From NCBI GenBank assembly GCA_035222895.1, contig JAVYIG010000887.1, positions 310,001 to 374,000 on the forward strand: a stretch of DNA of 64,000 nt. Direction: 5' to 3'. Below the pieces are notes generated by a model. It made no database searches and had not been told where the DNA came from. It saw nothing but the letters and a program-made list of their open reading frames with translations. This document shows, piece by piece, positions 52,950 through 64,000 of the stretch (position 1 is the stretch's first letter; each line of letters begins with the position of its first letter). The DNA comes from Strongylocentrotus droebachiensis (Eukaryota > Echinodermata > Echinoidea > Camarodonta > Strongylocentrotidae). The position numbers were made by a program, and so were the translations under genes.

Positions 52950-53263
52950 ATGTTTTTTTGTTGTTGTAAATGAACTTCTTGATCTCGGTTGGCGGACTCT
53001 GGGACCTGCTTGTTTTGGGGGCTCTGCGCGCGTGAGACTGTATCGTATCCATGATCGATCGTATCCTACCATCTTTCATGTTTTGAATTGCGCAGATCCT
53101 TGAAACATGTTGGTCTCTTTGCCAATCCGCTGGGATTGAGAGGTCCATCCTCCACAGGGGCCCCACTCACAAGCATTGCTTTTTGGGGTCTCAATTTGGA
53201 TCATGCTTGTTCGTCATGATTACTATGCCATGTGTTTTTTAATAAACTGAACTGAACTGAACT
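52950..53263 (+). mobile_element. 3' fragment of another LINE or SINE with (ACTGA)n tail
   Basis: A GC-richer block, then TTTAATAAACTGAACTGAAC and further ACTGA copies (53241-53262), the look of a retrotransposon 3' end. No coding motif is identified, so the family is unknown. Confidence 0.45.
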
Positions 53264-54769
53264 ATTAAATTAATAAATTACTAGTATGTGGTTTATTTTT
53301 TTATTTTTTTCTTTGATCAGATTTATTTACATATTTAAAAAAATGTCATAATAAGGTTGCCGATGATTAACAAATTTTGATATAAAAGAAAGCAATTTAA
53401 AGAGATTAGGATAGGTTGAAGCACTGAGGGGAAAGATTATTTGGGAAGAAAAAGTAAGAAAGCTTTCTTGGAGTATATGGCACTGTTTTTTTAAAACTAT
53501 GACCAAATAGCTAAATGGCACTTTGAGAGCCTGAAACTTTTCAAAGATAAAGAATTAGAAATCAATTACAACTTTTTCTTGTAGTATGGACCTAGATTGA
53601 CCTCCCATAACTTAATGAAAAAATTTCAACGTTGCTTTATGTGCATGAGGTATCCCTGAACAGCCAATTGTTTACAGAATTTGTAACAAAATTGACATAC
53701 CTTTTTGGTTGGAGCCGAAAAAAAATATACCCACAAACAATATGTGTTTTTTTCTATTGATGATTGATGAGCATGGGTGGATCTTCAAGAAAGTTAACAG
53801 TAATCTGAATTAACTCCTGTATTTTAATGGAACAGTGCAATTGAAAATGGTGTTTCGGACGTTACATTTTCCGTAAACAATGTAGACCCCCATTTAACCC
53901 ACTAGAACTAATGAGATTGTTTATGGTTTGAATAAGCTTATTAGTTACTCCAAGTCATTAAATTAAAATAAAATATAATTTAATTGTAGGGGCGCTTATA
54001 TTAGAAATATACTCAAAATTTGAAAAAGTTGTCTCATTTTCCGTAAACCATTTTGTAACGTCCGAAACAATTTTCAATTTGCAGTAGCAGAAAATATATG
54101 AACTGCAGGACCTATCTGTCGTAACATTTTTTAAACATTTCATGGCGGCTACCCACCAAAAAAAAGAAATTTGCAATACATCATTACAATACTATTTTAT
54201 AGTTAAAACCAATTTTTCGTTAACAGTTGTAACGTCCGCAACAACAAATACCAAATAAATGATGATAATCCATATCTGAGGGTATCTGGAATAAATAAAT
54301 CATTATGAAATAAGTTGTTATAAGTCTTAACACAAGTCAAAACACAAATCAGGTCTTTCAAATCCAATCATTTTGTGTAAGCTCAAGAAGGGTGTTTCGG
54401 ACGTTACACTATTTGATTGCTAACACATAGTCTGCAAATTTCAACTAATTTTCGATCATAATTATGTGCAAGTTACGATTTAACAATGCACCCTCCTGTT
54501 AAAAACACTATTTTGATCATTTCATTTAGATCTAAATATAAAAATATGAAGAAATATGAGGCAAAAAACAAATTTTCTGTTAAATATCTAAATTTTCTGC
54601 AAAATTGACTTATAGCCTAAAACATAAAATATTGAAGCCACACTTTGTGATGCAAGGCGTGGCTGGCTGCTTTAGTATATCCTTAAAGATAAACTTGAGT
54701 TCTGGTAATGCGATTGCATTGTGAAAGAAAAGGTGTGGAATGGATCAGAAAAGTTGATCATATAGCATG
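53264..54769. other. AT-rich sequence with recurring GTAACGTCCGAAAC motif
   Basis: No gene. GTAACGTCCGAAAC or its complement occurs at about 53853, 54055 and 54397, with a variant GTAACGTCCGCAAC at 54229 and another beyond the next element at 60204. Next to two of these is TTTTCCGTAAAC (about 53867 and 54038). Confidence 0.5.
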
Positions 54770-54867
54770 TAAGTAATCATGGGTGTCGATCCCGGGGGGG
54801 GGGGGGGGGGATGGGGGGGATATATCCCCCCCCCAATATTTCAGGTGGGGGGGATGGCCTGTACAAT

Positions 54868-56971
54868 CAGGCGCGCCGGAAGCAGTTTGGGATTGGGGGG
54901 GGCAAACATTCCAGGGGGCTCACCTTCCAGGGGCAGTGACGTAATGAGAAAAAACGTTCGGAAGGGGGGGGGGGGGGGGCAGACGAAAAATCTGCATCAC
55001 CACCTTACCATCTTACACGTTACATTTTTCAAAGTGGAGTATTAACGATCAAGAAAGGCGTAAATTGGCGTGAGCCTCAGCAGGGGGTCAAGGGGCTGAG
55101 CCCCTTTAGGTATTTAATTACGGTTAGATGAGCATCCAGGTGCCCTCTTTAAGCCATTGACATGTTCCAGGGGGGAGAGCCCCCAGAAGCTCAGAGGTTT
55201 AACTACGGTCAGATGAGCATCCAGGGGCCTTAGGGCCCTTGGTGGGGTCCAGGGGGCAGAGCCCCCGGAATCTCAGGGGTTTCAGGTATTTAATTACAGT
55301 CAGATGAGCATCCAGGGGCCCGCCTTAGGGCCTTTAGTGGGGTCCAGGGGGCAGAGCCCCCGGAAGCTCAGGGATTTTAGGTATTTCATTACGGTTAGAT
55401 GAGCATCCAGAGGCCCTCTTTAAGCCATTGACGTGTTCAAGAAGGGGGGGGGGGGGGAGAGCCCCCAGAAGCTCAGATGTTTTAATATTTAACTACGGTC
55501 AGATGAGTATCCAGGGGCCCGCCTTAGGGCCTTTAGTGGGGTCCAGGGGGCAGAGCCCTCGGAAGCTCAGGGGTTTTAGGTATTTAATTACGGTCAGACG
55601 AGCATCCAGGGGCCCGTCTTGGGGCCCTTGGTGGGGTCCAGGGGGAAGAGTCCCCCGAAGCTCAGGGGTTTTAGGTATTTATTTACGGTCAGATGAGCAT
55701 CCGGGGGGCAGAGCCCCCGGAAGCTCAGGTTTTTTAAGGTATTTAATTACGGTCAGATGAGCACCCAGGGGCCCGCCTTAGAGCCCTTGGTGGGGTCCAG
55801 AGCCCCTGGAAGCTCGGGGGTTTTAGGTATTTAATTACGGTCAGATGAGCATCCAGGGGCCCGCCTTAGGGCTCTTGGTGGGGTCCAGGGGGAAGAGTCC
55901 CCCGAAGCTCAGGGGTTTTAGGTATTTATTTACGGTCAGATGAGCATCCGGGGGGCAGAGCCCCCGGAAGCTCAGGTTTTTTAAGGTATTTAATTACGGT
56001 CAGATGAGCACCCAGGGGCCCGCCTTAGAGCCCTTGGTGGGGTCCAGAGCCCCTGGAAGCTCGGGGGTTTTAGGTATTTAATTACGGTCAGATGAGCATC
56101 CAGGGGCCCGCCTTAGGGCCCTTGGTGGGGTCCAGGGGGCATAACCCCCGGAAGCTCCGGGTTTTTAGGTATTTAATTACGGTCAGATGAGCATCCAGGG
56201 GGCAGAGCCCCCGGAAGCTCAGGGTTTTTAGGTATTTAATTACGGTCAGATGAGCATTTTTACCTTATTTGTGACATTGGCAGGTCACTTATTTTTTCTC
56301 CCCGTCTTTCTTTTTTGTTTTTTCTTTAATATACTTTTTCAAAATGTGAGGGGGGGGGGGGGGACGCCACTTTGCAGACCATGATATAAAGGTTTCTAAA
56401 TAAGCGTATTTTATGCCCGACTGCGCATTAGGGAATTTCTTATTTCCCAAAAAATGCATAAAAAGGTATGACCTACAAAAAAATACCGAAAAATCATGTC
56501 ATAACAGTAACATTTGCAAATCACTGGTATCGAATAAGAAATACACCCCCCTCATCAGTATGCCAGCGTTCAGGGGCTCATGTCTTCTCACCCCTATAAC
56601 AAAAAAACAGACACGCTTTCCCATTTTTGCACAATATGTCCACGATATGCGCGTATCGCTATTATAAAGACCTCCGTTGATAAATACCGTATAGGTGGCA
56701 TGCGCAATGTTTATGAAATTTAATTCCTGTGAACTTTCCTTTTCTTTGAATAATGTTGTATATGTGATTTAATTCAGGTTTTTATTATTGTTATGTTCTT
56801 TTGGGTTAAAAATACAAACCATGTTTACTCCTTTACTGCTTTTTTTTTTTTTTTTTGGAGGGGGGGGGGGCGTTTTGGGGGGGGCAAAAATGCCTTTTGC
56901 CCCCCCACTTTTGTGATTGGGGGGGCAGCTGCCCCCCCCTGCCCCCCCCCCCCCCACTTCCGGCGCCTATG
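54868..56971. mobile_element. hAT-like element E (2104 bp), nested in D
   Basis: A perfect 8-bp duplication TGTACAAT lies at 54860-54867 and 56972-56979. The left end is CAGGCGCGCCGGAAGCAG; the right end complemented is CATAGGCGCCGGAAGTGG, sharing GGCGC and CCGGAAG with small indels. G-runs adjoin both ends. Most of the interior is the 95-bp minisatellite; 56285-56850 is AT-rich with no recognised gene. Confidence 0.75.
55078..56265 (+). repeat. 95-bp minisatellite array
   Basis: Around a dozen units reading TTAATTACGGTCAGATGAGC, then CATCCAGGGGCCCGCCTTAG, GGCCCTTGGTGGGGTCCAG, GGGGCAGAGCCCCCGGAAGC and TCAGGGGTTTTAGG. GGGGGCAGAGCCCCC is self-complementary. Block duplication is visible at a 247-bp offset (55681 and 55928). 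Some units lack the middle part. Confidence 0.85.
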
Positions 56972-57619
56972 TGTACAATCATCCCCCCAATAATTCACCA
57001 TAAAAAAATATAAAAAAATGAAGAGAAAAATTAATGATGAGAGTCCGATGAGAGTAGTTAATGGTTATTACTCGCAAGATGACCATCAATATACACATTT
57101 TGCTATCTCATTTTCATAATACATACATATATACGAAGTAAATAAGACAACCGTATATGAGACAAGAATAAATTGAATTCTCGCTCATACGGCTTCATCA
57201 GGAATTGATGAATTTATTCAATTTGTTCAATCAACAGCATCATAGAAATGCAGTGCGCCAAATGCAAAGACGCAGCATCAAAAGCAACGAGCTAAATGTT
57301 AAGCGCGAAGCACAAAAGTAGCAATCTGCAATGCACATCAGACAATCCTGGACAGTGTAAACATAAATGAACTCTGTGACGATTTCGTGATGAAATCGGA
57401 GACAAGGAGAAAGATTTTCGGACATTAGTATGACTTATAAAATAGTTCACTATAGTTGTTATGTTGTTTCCACTCACCCTTTTTAAAATTCACCTCATTG
57501 TATCTTTATTTTTCATTTTTTTTCACTCATTTTATTTCCTGATATTTCTTAAAACATTTTTCATTTTTGGAGAAAGATTATTATGTCACAACTTATTTGT
57601 GACACAACTTATTTTCAGT

Positions 57620-58435
57620 GGGGAAACTGAATTCAGACAAGGATTAATATAGAGAACAGTACAACGAATCGTCTTCTTTCTCTAATAATTTAGCGAACAG
57701 GGCAAAGCTGTTAGGGGGCAACTGAATTCAGACGTGGATTAAGAGTAATAATCAAATGAAACGTCAAAGTACACGATACAACTAATCGTCTTCTTTTACT
57801 AATAATTTAATGAAACGTGAAAGCTTCCGCGCTACGCGCGGAATGGGCGAAAATGAATACAGACAAGGATTAAGAGTAATAATTTATTGAAACATTAAAG
57901 CTGAATTCATGAATACAACATGATACAACAAATCGTCTTCTGTCTCTAATAATGTAATAAAATGTGAAAGCTTCCGCGCTTCGCGCAGGAATGGGCAAAA
58001 ATGAATTCAGACAAGGATTAAGAGTCGAGAATGGTACATAGAATCGTCTTTTTTTTTAAATAATCTAATGAAACGTCAGAGCTTCCGCGCTACGCGCGGG
58101 GGAAGGGGAACTTGATTCAAACATTAATGATTAATAGTCGAAAATGGTACCAAGAATCGTCTTCTTTCTTTAATAATCTAATGAAACGTCAGAGCTTCCG
58201 CGCTACGCGCGGAGGAAGGGGAACTTGATTCAAACAAGGATGAAGAGTCGAGAATGGTACATCGAATCGTCTTCTTTCTTTAATAATCTAATGAAACGTC
58301 AGAGCTACCGCGCTACGCGCGGAGGAAGGGGAATTTGATTCAAACAAGGATTAAGAGTCGAGAACGGTCCAACGAATCGTCTTCTTTCTCTAATAATTTA
58401 GTGAAACGTCAAAGCTTCCCCGCTTTGCGCGGGGG
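57620..58435 (+). repeat. 109-bp minisatellite array, second locus
   Basis: Seven or so degenerate units with CTTCCGCGCTACGCGCGG, GAATTCAGACAAGGATTAAG, CGAATCGTCTTC and TTTCTCTAATAATTTA, the same unit as 43180-44690. Units here are more divergent and use both GCTTCGCGC and GCTACGCGC at the hairpin loop. Followed by G-runs to 58465. Confidence 0.85.
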
Positions 58436-58789
58436 GGGGGAGGGGGGGGGGGGAGGGGGGGGGGGACTCCCCCTCCCTGCACCCAACCCCCTATAGAACC
58501 GCGCTTCGCGTGCTCACTACCGCCCCCCTTAAATTAAATCCTGGCTACGCGCTTGGGAGGGGTGCAACTTGCTACACGCTTCTACCACTTTGGTTGCTTT
58601 GATCAATTGCCGAAAATATTTTGGCACCTATCATCCCCCCCAACCACGGATACAAATCGACACCCTTGTAAGTAATGGTGTGTAATGCAAGGTTCTGGAG
58701 TCATCAAAATCATCATAAATTTGGTCTTGGTAAAGTAACATTCACTTACACAGAAAGATTTATATGGGACAACACACATGGTGTCGGGG

Positions 58790-59108
58790 CTAGTACTTGG
58801 GGGGGGGGGGGGGGGGGGGGGGGCTAGTGAGCATTATTATTATTTTTTTTTTTGTTCCCAAAAATTTGAAAATCGCGCCGGCCGAAAATTCGCTCAGTGG
58901 GGGGGGGGGGGGGGGGGAGGTGGGAGGGGGGAGGGGAGGGGGAGGGGGGAGGGGGAGGGGGGTAGTGAGCAATTTTTTTTTTGGCCCTCGGAAATTTGAA
59001 AAATTGCACCTTCCCTTTGAGCGCCAGGGGGGGGGGGGGGGCATCTCCAAACAAGGGTAAAATTAATGTTAAAAAATGTAAAAATACGGGCCCCCCTGGA
59101 TCCGTCAC
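58790..59108. mobile_element. candidate hAT-like MITE with G-run interior
   Basis: The right end CCTGGATCCGTCACTG is close to the ends seen at 39971 and 51289. The left end near 58785 is degenerate and no duplication was found. The interior is mostly G-runs (58799-58823, 58900-58970, 59028-59041). Open frames in it are low complexity. Confidence 0.4.
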
Positions 59109-60770
59109 TGGAAAGTACATGTATATAAAAGAAAAGGGCATTACCAGTTATACCTATATGATCCTAAACATATACATGTAGTATCTTCCTCAAATGTATG
59201 CATACATACAAAATGTATATGGGCTGTCCGTTTGGTTTTCTTTTTTTTCTCCACTTTTTTTTCCCTCTACGAAATGTCAAAGTTGGGGTGCGGCGCTGCG
59301 GCCTTATCGCTGGCAAATACGGTACATGTTTAACCTACATGTACACTGTATATTGTTTGTCACCTGTGATATCGACAGCAAGAGTTAAGATCTATCAACC
59401 AACCAACCAACCTACCAATCAATCCATCTATTCATCAATCGGTCATCAAGTAAATAAATAAATAAATGCTTAAAAAATGTTGTCGTTTGAAACAGCCTCC
59501 AAATACAAATAGTGGTAAAGGATTGTTACTACATTAGTATTATAACCTAAAACATACAAAATTTTAAAATACATCTAAAATGTCTCATTCTTAAGATGTA
59601 CATAAATTAGGATTCACTTATTTCTTATTACTAACATGACTGGGGTACTTTTTTATAGTTTTATTTTTAACAAAAAAATCAATGTTTTGCTTACATACAT
59701 GTATGTGTTAGTGATATCATTGAATGACACACTATATAGTTGAAGACAAAGAACTTTGCAAGCTGATTAAACATCTATATTGTAGAATTTGTAGAAATTG
59801 ATGATCTGATTGAAATGTTAACATTGTGTAACAGCCGAAACAAACCATAGCATACATTGTACACTGTTGTTCATAACATGCACTAAAGAGTATGTTTCTA
59901 AGTGAATTTTCTAAGGAGTCCTGATGACTGCAATTGCTATTAGCTTCAAATTTCACTCTGTTAGATCACATAAGCATTTTAAACTACCGGTACACGTTCT
60001 TGAAATGAATAATATACCTTACATAAATTGAGTGGTCGATGAAGACAAACTTGGTATACATGTATGTGCTAAACTAATTAAAATTACACAGTTTTTTCCA
60101 TAAATGTTACAGTATTTTTCTGCAAACAATTAATGTATAACTGAGGTCAATAATACCTAAAGAAAAGCAATTAACTTGAATAAAGTTATGATGTTAACAG
60201 TGTGTAACGTCCAAAACACCAGTGGTGTGACGTATGAAAATTATTAGGCAATGCACTGGTTCCCAAATTTTTTGCATGTATTTACCTTATATCATCAGTT
60301 GTTATGATAAAATAAGTTTGACCTAAGAAAAAAGGATTTTACCTATTGAATTTAAAACTTGTTATTGTCAAAACCCAAATTTAGAGCTATTTTTCACTTT
60401 CAATGGATACAAAATCCCTATTTTTCAAGATAGAAACTCAAAAATTTGCATGAATAATCTCTGAAACATATTTTTATAGACCCAACATATTTAAAGGTGT
60501 AGTTAATAGCAAATGAGTTTTATATCACAGTTATTAGATATGCTATAGTTCACAATAAAATTGTAAGAGCTCATAGCATTCATATCTGGTGAATAAATAA
60601 GGAGATAGATTAAACTCCGAAATTTGCATTTCTCAAAAATATGAATAGTCCTAATCCCCAAAATACACGTTTGAAGTATGTAAACATAATTTCATTTTTG
60701 ACCCTTTTGTGGACACATTTGGTATAATTATGTTAAAAAACCAGTGCCATATAGAAGTTTCCTTACTGTG
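59109..60770. other. AT-rich sequence, microsatellites, no gene seen
   Basis: (AACC)n at about 59396-59415 and (AAAT)n at 59450-59467. GTGTAACGTCCAAAACACC at 60202 repeats the motif seen at 53.8-54.4 kb. Nothing else is recognised. Confidence 0.5.
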
Positions 60771-60779
60771 AGCTGAGGT

Positions 60780-61000
60780 GCGTAGAACGGAACTGGAACA
60801 GAACTTAAATAGCGCCCTCAGACATATCAAACATTATATTTGCTGACACGAAATGGAAAACCTGCAGAGCAGAGCTAGCTGTGTGACCGACCACCGACTG
60901 GTGCAAATTAAACATCTTTCATGAGGTTGCTGGAATCGGTATCTTTATCAACGTTGGCTTGTCCAACTAACATTTTCTTCTCAGTTTTATAACGTACAAG
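60780..61000 (+). promoter_or_regulatory. candidate promoter / 5' UTR exon
   Basis: CpG content rises within AT-rich flanks. ACGTACAAG followed by GTGAGTAATA at 61001 is a near-consensus splice donor. It is preceded by TTTTCTTCTCAG (60973-60984), a possible acceptor, so either a 5' UTR exon ending at 61000 or a 16-nt exon could be present. No protein evidence. Confidence 0.35.
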
Positions 61001-61034
61001 GTGAGTAATATTTCTTACTTAGTCATTTAAACCA

Positions 61035-61227
61035 ATGTTTATCCCAGACTCTGACTCGACGACTCTGCAGCGCTGCGAAACTCCCTTGATTACTCTACGG
61101 TACGATACCGTATGCGAGTCGCTGTGTTACACCGGTACGCCGGGCGATCTCCGTTTACTTGATCTCGTAGACGATATGCATAACGCGAGTGTGTTGATGG
61201 GCGTGTTGACTGTGATTGACTGTGAAT
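61035..61227 (+). CDS. candidate first coding exon, unknown protein
   Basis: An ATG at 61035 opens a frame of 64 codons in a GC-rich island: MFIPDSDSTTLQRCETPL, then CYTGTPGDLRLLDLVDD and ASVLMGVLTVIDCE. The complexity is that of ordinary protein, not of a repeat. GTGAGT at 61228 is a strong donor leaving phase 1. About 500 bp on, TTGTTTTTTGCAG (to 61726) is a good acceptor, and the sequence after it (CGTCGATAGTTTC) is open in the matching phase for about 39 codons (SIVSSIGTWPINEFGLKK) before a stop near 61840. That agreement is suggestive but could be chance. I do not recognise the protein. The ATG context (CCAATGTTT upstream-like, A at -3) is acceptable. Confidence 0.35.
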
Positions 61228-61727
61228 GTGAGTGAATTAATGGGAGTCTGCACCTTACATTTGACCTTAAATTGACTAGATCTAGGCCTTTCTTTTGAGT
61301 TTTATGTACCGTATCTGTAATGGCTAATGATAATGTCTAATCTCAAAGAAATCCCTTTTGGAGTTCCAGAGTAAGTGTGCAAAAGGTTTCATGAAAATTT
61401 GATCAACCCCAACCATGATGATTAACAACAGTCACACTCACAGTGTCATTATTTTAAACTGATTTCACTTGTTTATAAATTATAATCTGCACGTCAACAG
61501 TACGACAATACACCTGACGGTGGCCTGTACTGCTACTGAAGAAGAAGAAGTTGTGTGTTTATACTGATGAAAAATTTGAAGATGCCTCCGCTCAGGCTCA
61601 GAATAGATTTACTTAACTTTCCAACACCACTGGCACTGTATAAAACTTACATTACAAGAATGCACTAAAAATCAGCAATTCAGTGACAATTGATGATGCC
61701 TAAATCTTGTGTGTTGTTTTTTGCAGC

Positions 61728-64000
61728 GTCGATAGTTTCTAGTATTGGTACATGGCCAATAAATGAATTTGGCTTAAAAAAACTTCTGTATTGCCCACAC
61801 AAAAAATCAGTAGAGTCTAGATCTACCTGTTGTGTTTGAGATAGGGAGTGATTTTTTGATGTTGTTTGAGTTGCATTGCTCACATGAAATTCTGTGACCA
61901 CAAGTGGCACATCAACAGGATTGACATTAGATTTCTTATCTAAATTTTTAAAGTGTATTCTGCAAAATTGATGAGTTGATTTGATTGTATTTTACTGATC
62001 AGTGAAATTTAGGGGGTCATCATTTGTAACTTTACATGTAAGTGCAGATTATGAGTGAGTTCTAGTGAGTTTTGTACATTGATGTTTCAGAGTTTTGAGA
62101 ATCAAGACACAGTGGCTGACAATTGAACAAAGTATGGTAAATGCTAAGCAGTGCATAATAGTGTTTTCTTGTTTCATGATATAGCCCAGCTTAAAATCTT
62201 AAAGACTCTCCGGGAAATCCCTGTTTTGCTTTCATCTTTTACTTTTCTAAGCTGGTTAAAGGTAATAAAAAGTTTTGGGAAATTTTGAATATTAGGTGGA
62301 TAGTGATTCTTTACAATTTTGATATTATTTGGATGCCCCTGTGGATGTATTATCAGCACTAGAAAATTTAGCCCCTAAAACACTTCTGCTTTCAAGAAAA
62401 ATTGAATATAAAAATTACTGTGCTACCAGAAAATTTTGATAAATTTCAAATACATGTAGCTCCTACGGCCGTACTATGGTAGCTGCGACCATGAAAATCT
62501 CAGAATATGTAGTTGTGATATATAATTTCCAATCGGGAATAGCTTATCGGTTGATTTTAGTCAAGAAACATTGTTAGGATCGCATATGCTTCCAATATAT
62601 TTGAACCATATTCATCACCCCTTACCAAAACTTTGTATTACCTTTAATGTGCATATTATCAACACTAATCTAATCTTACAAATAAAATGACCAACAATAT
62701 TTTTTTTGGAAAAGAACGGATAAAAAAATAATTGGAACTCGTTAACATCAGGGTTGAGCAATCAAAGTTGAGTCTCCACGACTTTTCCAAGTTTGACTTA
62801 CACAAGTTTACATTACTGCTGATGATAACATCTGGTGGGAGATTGTTTCATAGATTGATCACACATTGTGAGAAGTCTTGTTGTCTTATTCTTGTTTTCT
62901 GAAGTGTGGTCTGTGTTTATGTGCAAATCATTCTTAATTTTCTACACAAAACATGTTGAAAATGTACAACTTTGTTCGAATTTTTGTGGGGTCTCTTTTT
63001 CCCCGATATTTTTGTCACTGATAACACCTCCTTTACAAGCTAGTCAAATTTGTATGAATGACATGAAATATTATCTGGAACCTGGTTGATTTTTAATAAT
63101 TACATTTTCAAGTTTCTTTCCAAGATATTGACTCTTGAAATATAAGAAGAAATGAAAAATAAAAGTAGAACACCATCAAGATTTTGTAAACAGAAATTAC
63201 CTATTCATTCTACATGTATACATTCATGTATTGTACATGTATGTCATATTTTCATATTTCCTTCATTATTGGGGTAGAAACCAGGAAATACAAATTGTTG
63301 CAGCAAGTCCTCAAAAATTTACCTCATGAATGAGTCAATGAAAATGTCCCCATTTTCCCTTTTCATTACCGTATCTCATAAGCTGAGTCAATGAAAATGT
63401 CACCATTTTCACGGTTAAAATCTCACCAGTATCTATGATTACACATTTTATGACTGTACCCTTTTCAATTGATTTTTACTGTCCAGTGTTATTTTCTCTG
63501 GAATATGAATCACAAAACACATTAATGAATACCTGTGAATTCTACCTTTGATTACATTGGCAGTTTTCACAGGAATGCTTGTACCATCAATAATTCATCT
63601 AAAGAATTGTATTTTAATTTCGACCATAATCTAAATCAGTTCAAAATTATGTTGAGTATTTATCATTGTAGTTATTTACATTTAATTCTTTTGTATCCAT
63701 TTTTGATCTCAGTGATTATAATACAAAAATCACAATTCAGTTTTGATGTCTCCAAGGATTTTTGAAAATCAATTTAAATTAATGAAATAAAATATGTGTA
63801 GCACGATTACCTTGTTTTGATGACTTGCATGTTTTTGCATGTTTTTGGATTTTTGAAAGCATGATACAAAAACTGATACATCATTTTAGTGCACTCCATT
63901 AAAATTATCTTTTTGTACTCCAAAACCAGTGAAAAAATAATATGGGAGTTGAGAATGATTTGACTTAAATGACCAAAAATATCTGGGAAATTTATAAAAG
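61728..64000. other. AT-rich sequence, no certain gene
   Basis: Apart from the possible exon just after 61726, only short chance open frames occur. AATGAAAATGTCMCCATTTTC occurs twice (about 63338 and 63390), a short local duplication. The window ends in this region, so downstream exons of a gene starting near 61 kb would lie outside it. Confidence 0.4.

Larger units (their letters stand above)
54778..58668. mobile_element. hAT-like element D (3891 bp), composite
   Basis: A perfect 8-bp duplication TAAGTAAT lies at 54770-54777 and 58669-58676. The ends are CATGGGTGTCGAT (54778-54790) and ATCGACACCCTTG (58656-58668), 12 of 13 bases inverted. The interior holds element E (54868-56971), two minisatellite arrays and G-runs, with AT-rich filler at 56980-57600. 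No transposase motif is found in any frame. Duplication length and CA-starting ends fit hAT. The large size comes from cargo rather than from genes. Confidence 0.85.

Noticed and set aside
58790-59060. Gly-rich or Pro-rich proteins
   Set aside because: They come from G-runs in a candidate MITE and have no normal composition.
61680-61910. 76-residue minus-strand frame
   Set aside because: No domain or splice evidence. The opposite strand at the same place has a better acceptor-linked frame.

Overview
This window looks like nuclear DNA of a marine invertebrate, most likely an echinoderm or another deuterostome. The species call is an inference from composition and repeat content (frequent ACATGTA strings, long G and C runs at element ends, abundant Penelope-like, RTE, Crypton and hAT-like elements), not from a diagnostic gene. 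Host coding sequence is sparse and spliced. No bacterial operons, rRNA genes or CRISPR arrays are present. Most of the 64 kb is mobile DNA, much of it nested, plus satellite and minisatellite arrays.

Layout. 1-4080 is a G-rich, C-poor minisatellite built from 17-bp monomers in 51-bp trimers, with 1507-bp and 975-bp higher-order duplications. 4081-9060 is AT-rich with no gene seen, apart from a 123-bp tandem repeat at 5105-5490. 9338-9795 is a candidate TTAA-flanked MITE. 10118-18520 holds two RTE-type endonuclease fragments bracketing an array of about 0.9-kb monomers made from that element's own 5' region; a Crypton-like recombinase relic and a hairpin sit between them. 18640-24214 is a 5.5-kb inverted repeat with tRNA-derived SINE sequence at both outer ends. 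24216-27620 is a Penelope-like element on the minus strand, interrupted by a hairpin of inverted tandem repeats. 28028-33135 contains a hAT-like element and a 5'-truncated LINE with a long open frame (897 codons), both inserted in a short dispersed repeat.

35245-39346 carries the one convincing host-type gene. It is on the minus strand: three phase-compatible exons encode a 167-residue protein with two Cys/His motifs, and two further candidate exons lie downstream. 40443-46467 is a two-ORF LINE on the minus strand, split by a 2.6-kb hAT-like element that has a perfect 8-bp target-site duplication and is full of minisatellite. 46830-52850 is a second LINE on the plus strand, interrupted in series by a palindromic TA-flanked element and two hAT-like elements; taking out each insert with one copy of its duplication leaves the LINE frame open. 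54778-58668 is a 3.9-kb hAT-like element with another one nested inside it, again carrying minisatellite arrays shared with the first. 60.8-61.8 kb has CpG-rich sequence with strong splice-like signals and may be the start of a host gene. The rest is AT-rich and featureless.

The elements can be ordered in time from who interrupts whom. The recurrent themes are hairpin or inverted-repeat architecture and minisatellite cargo inside elements with transposon-like ends.
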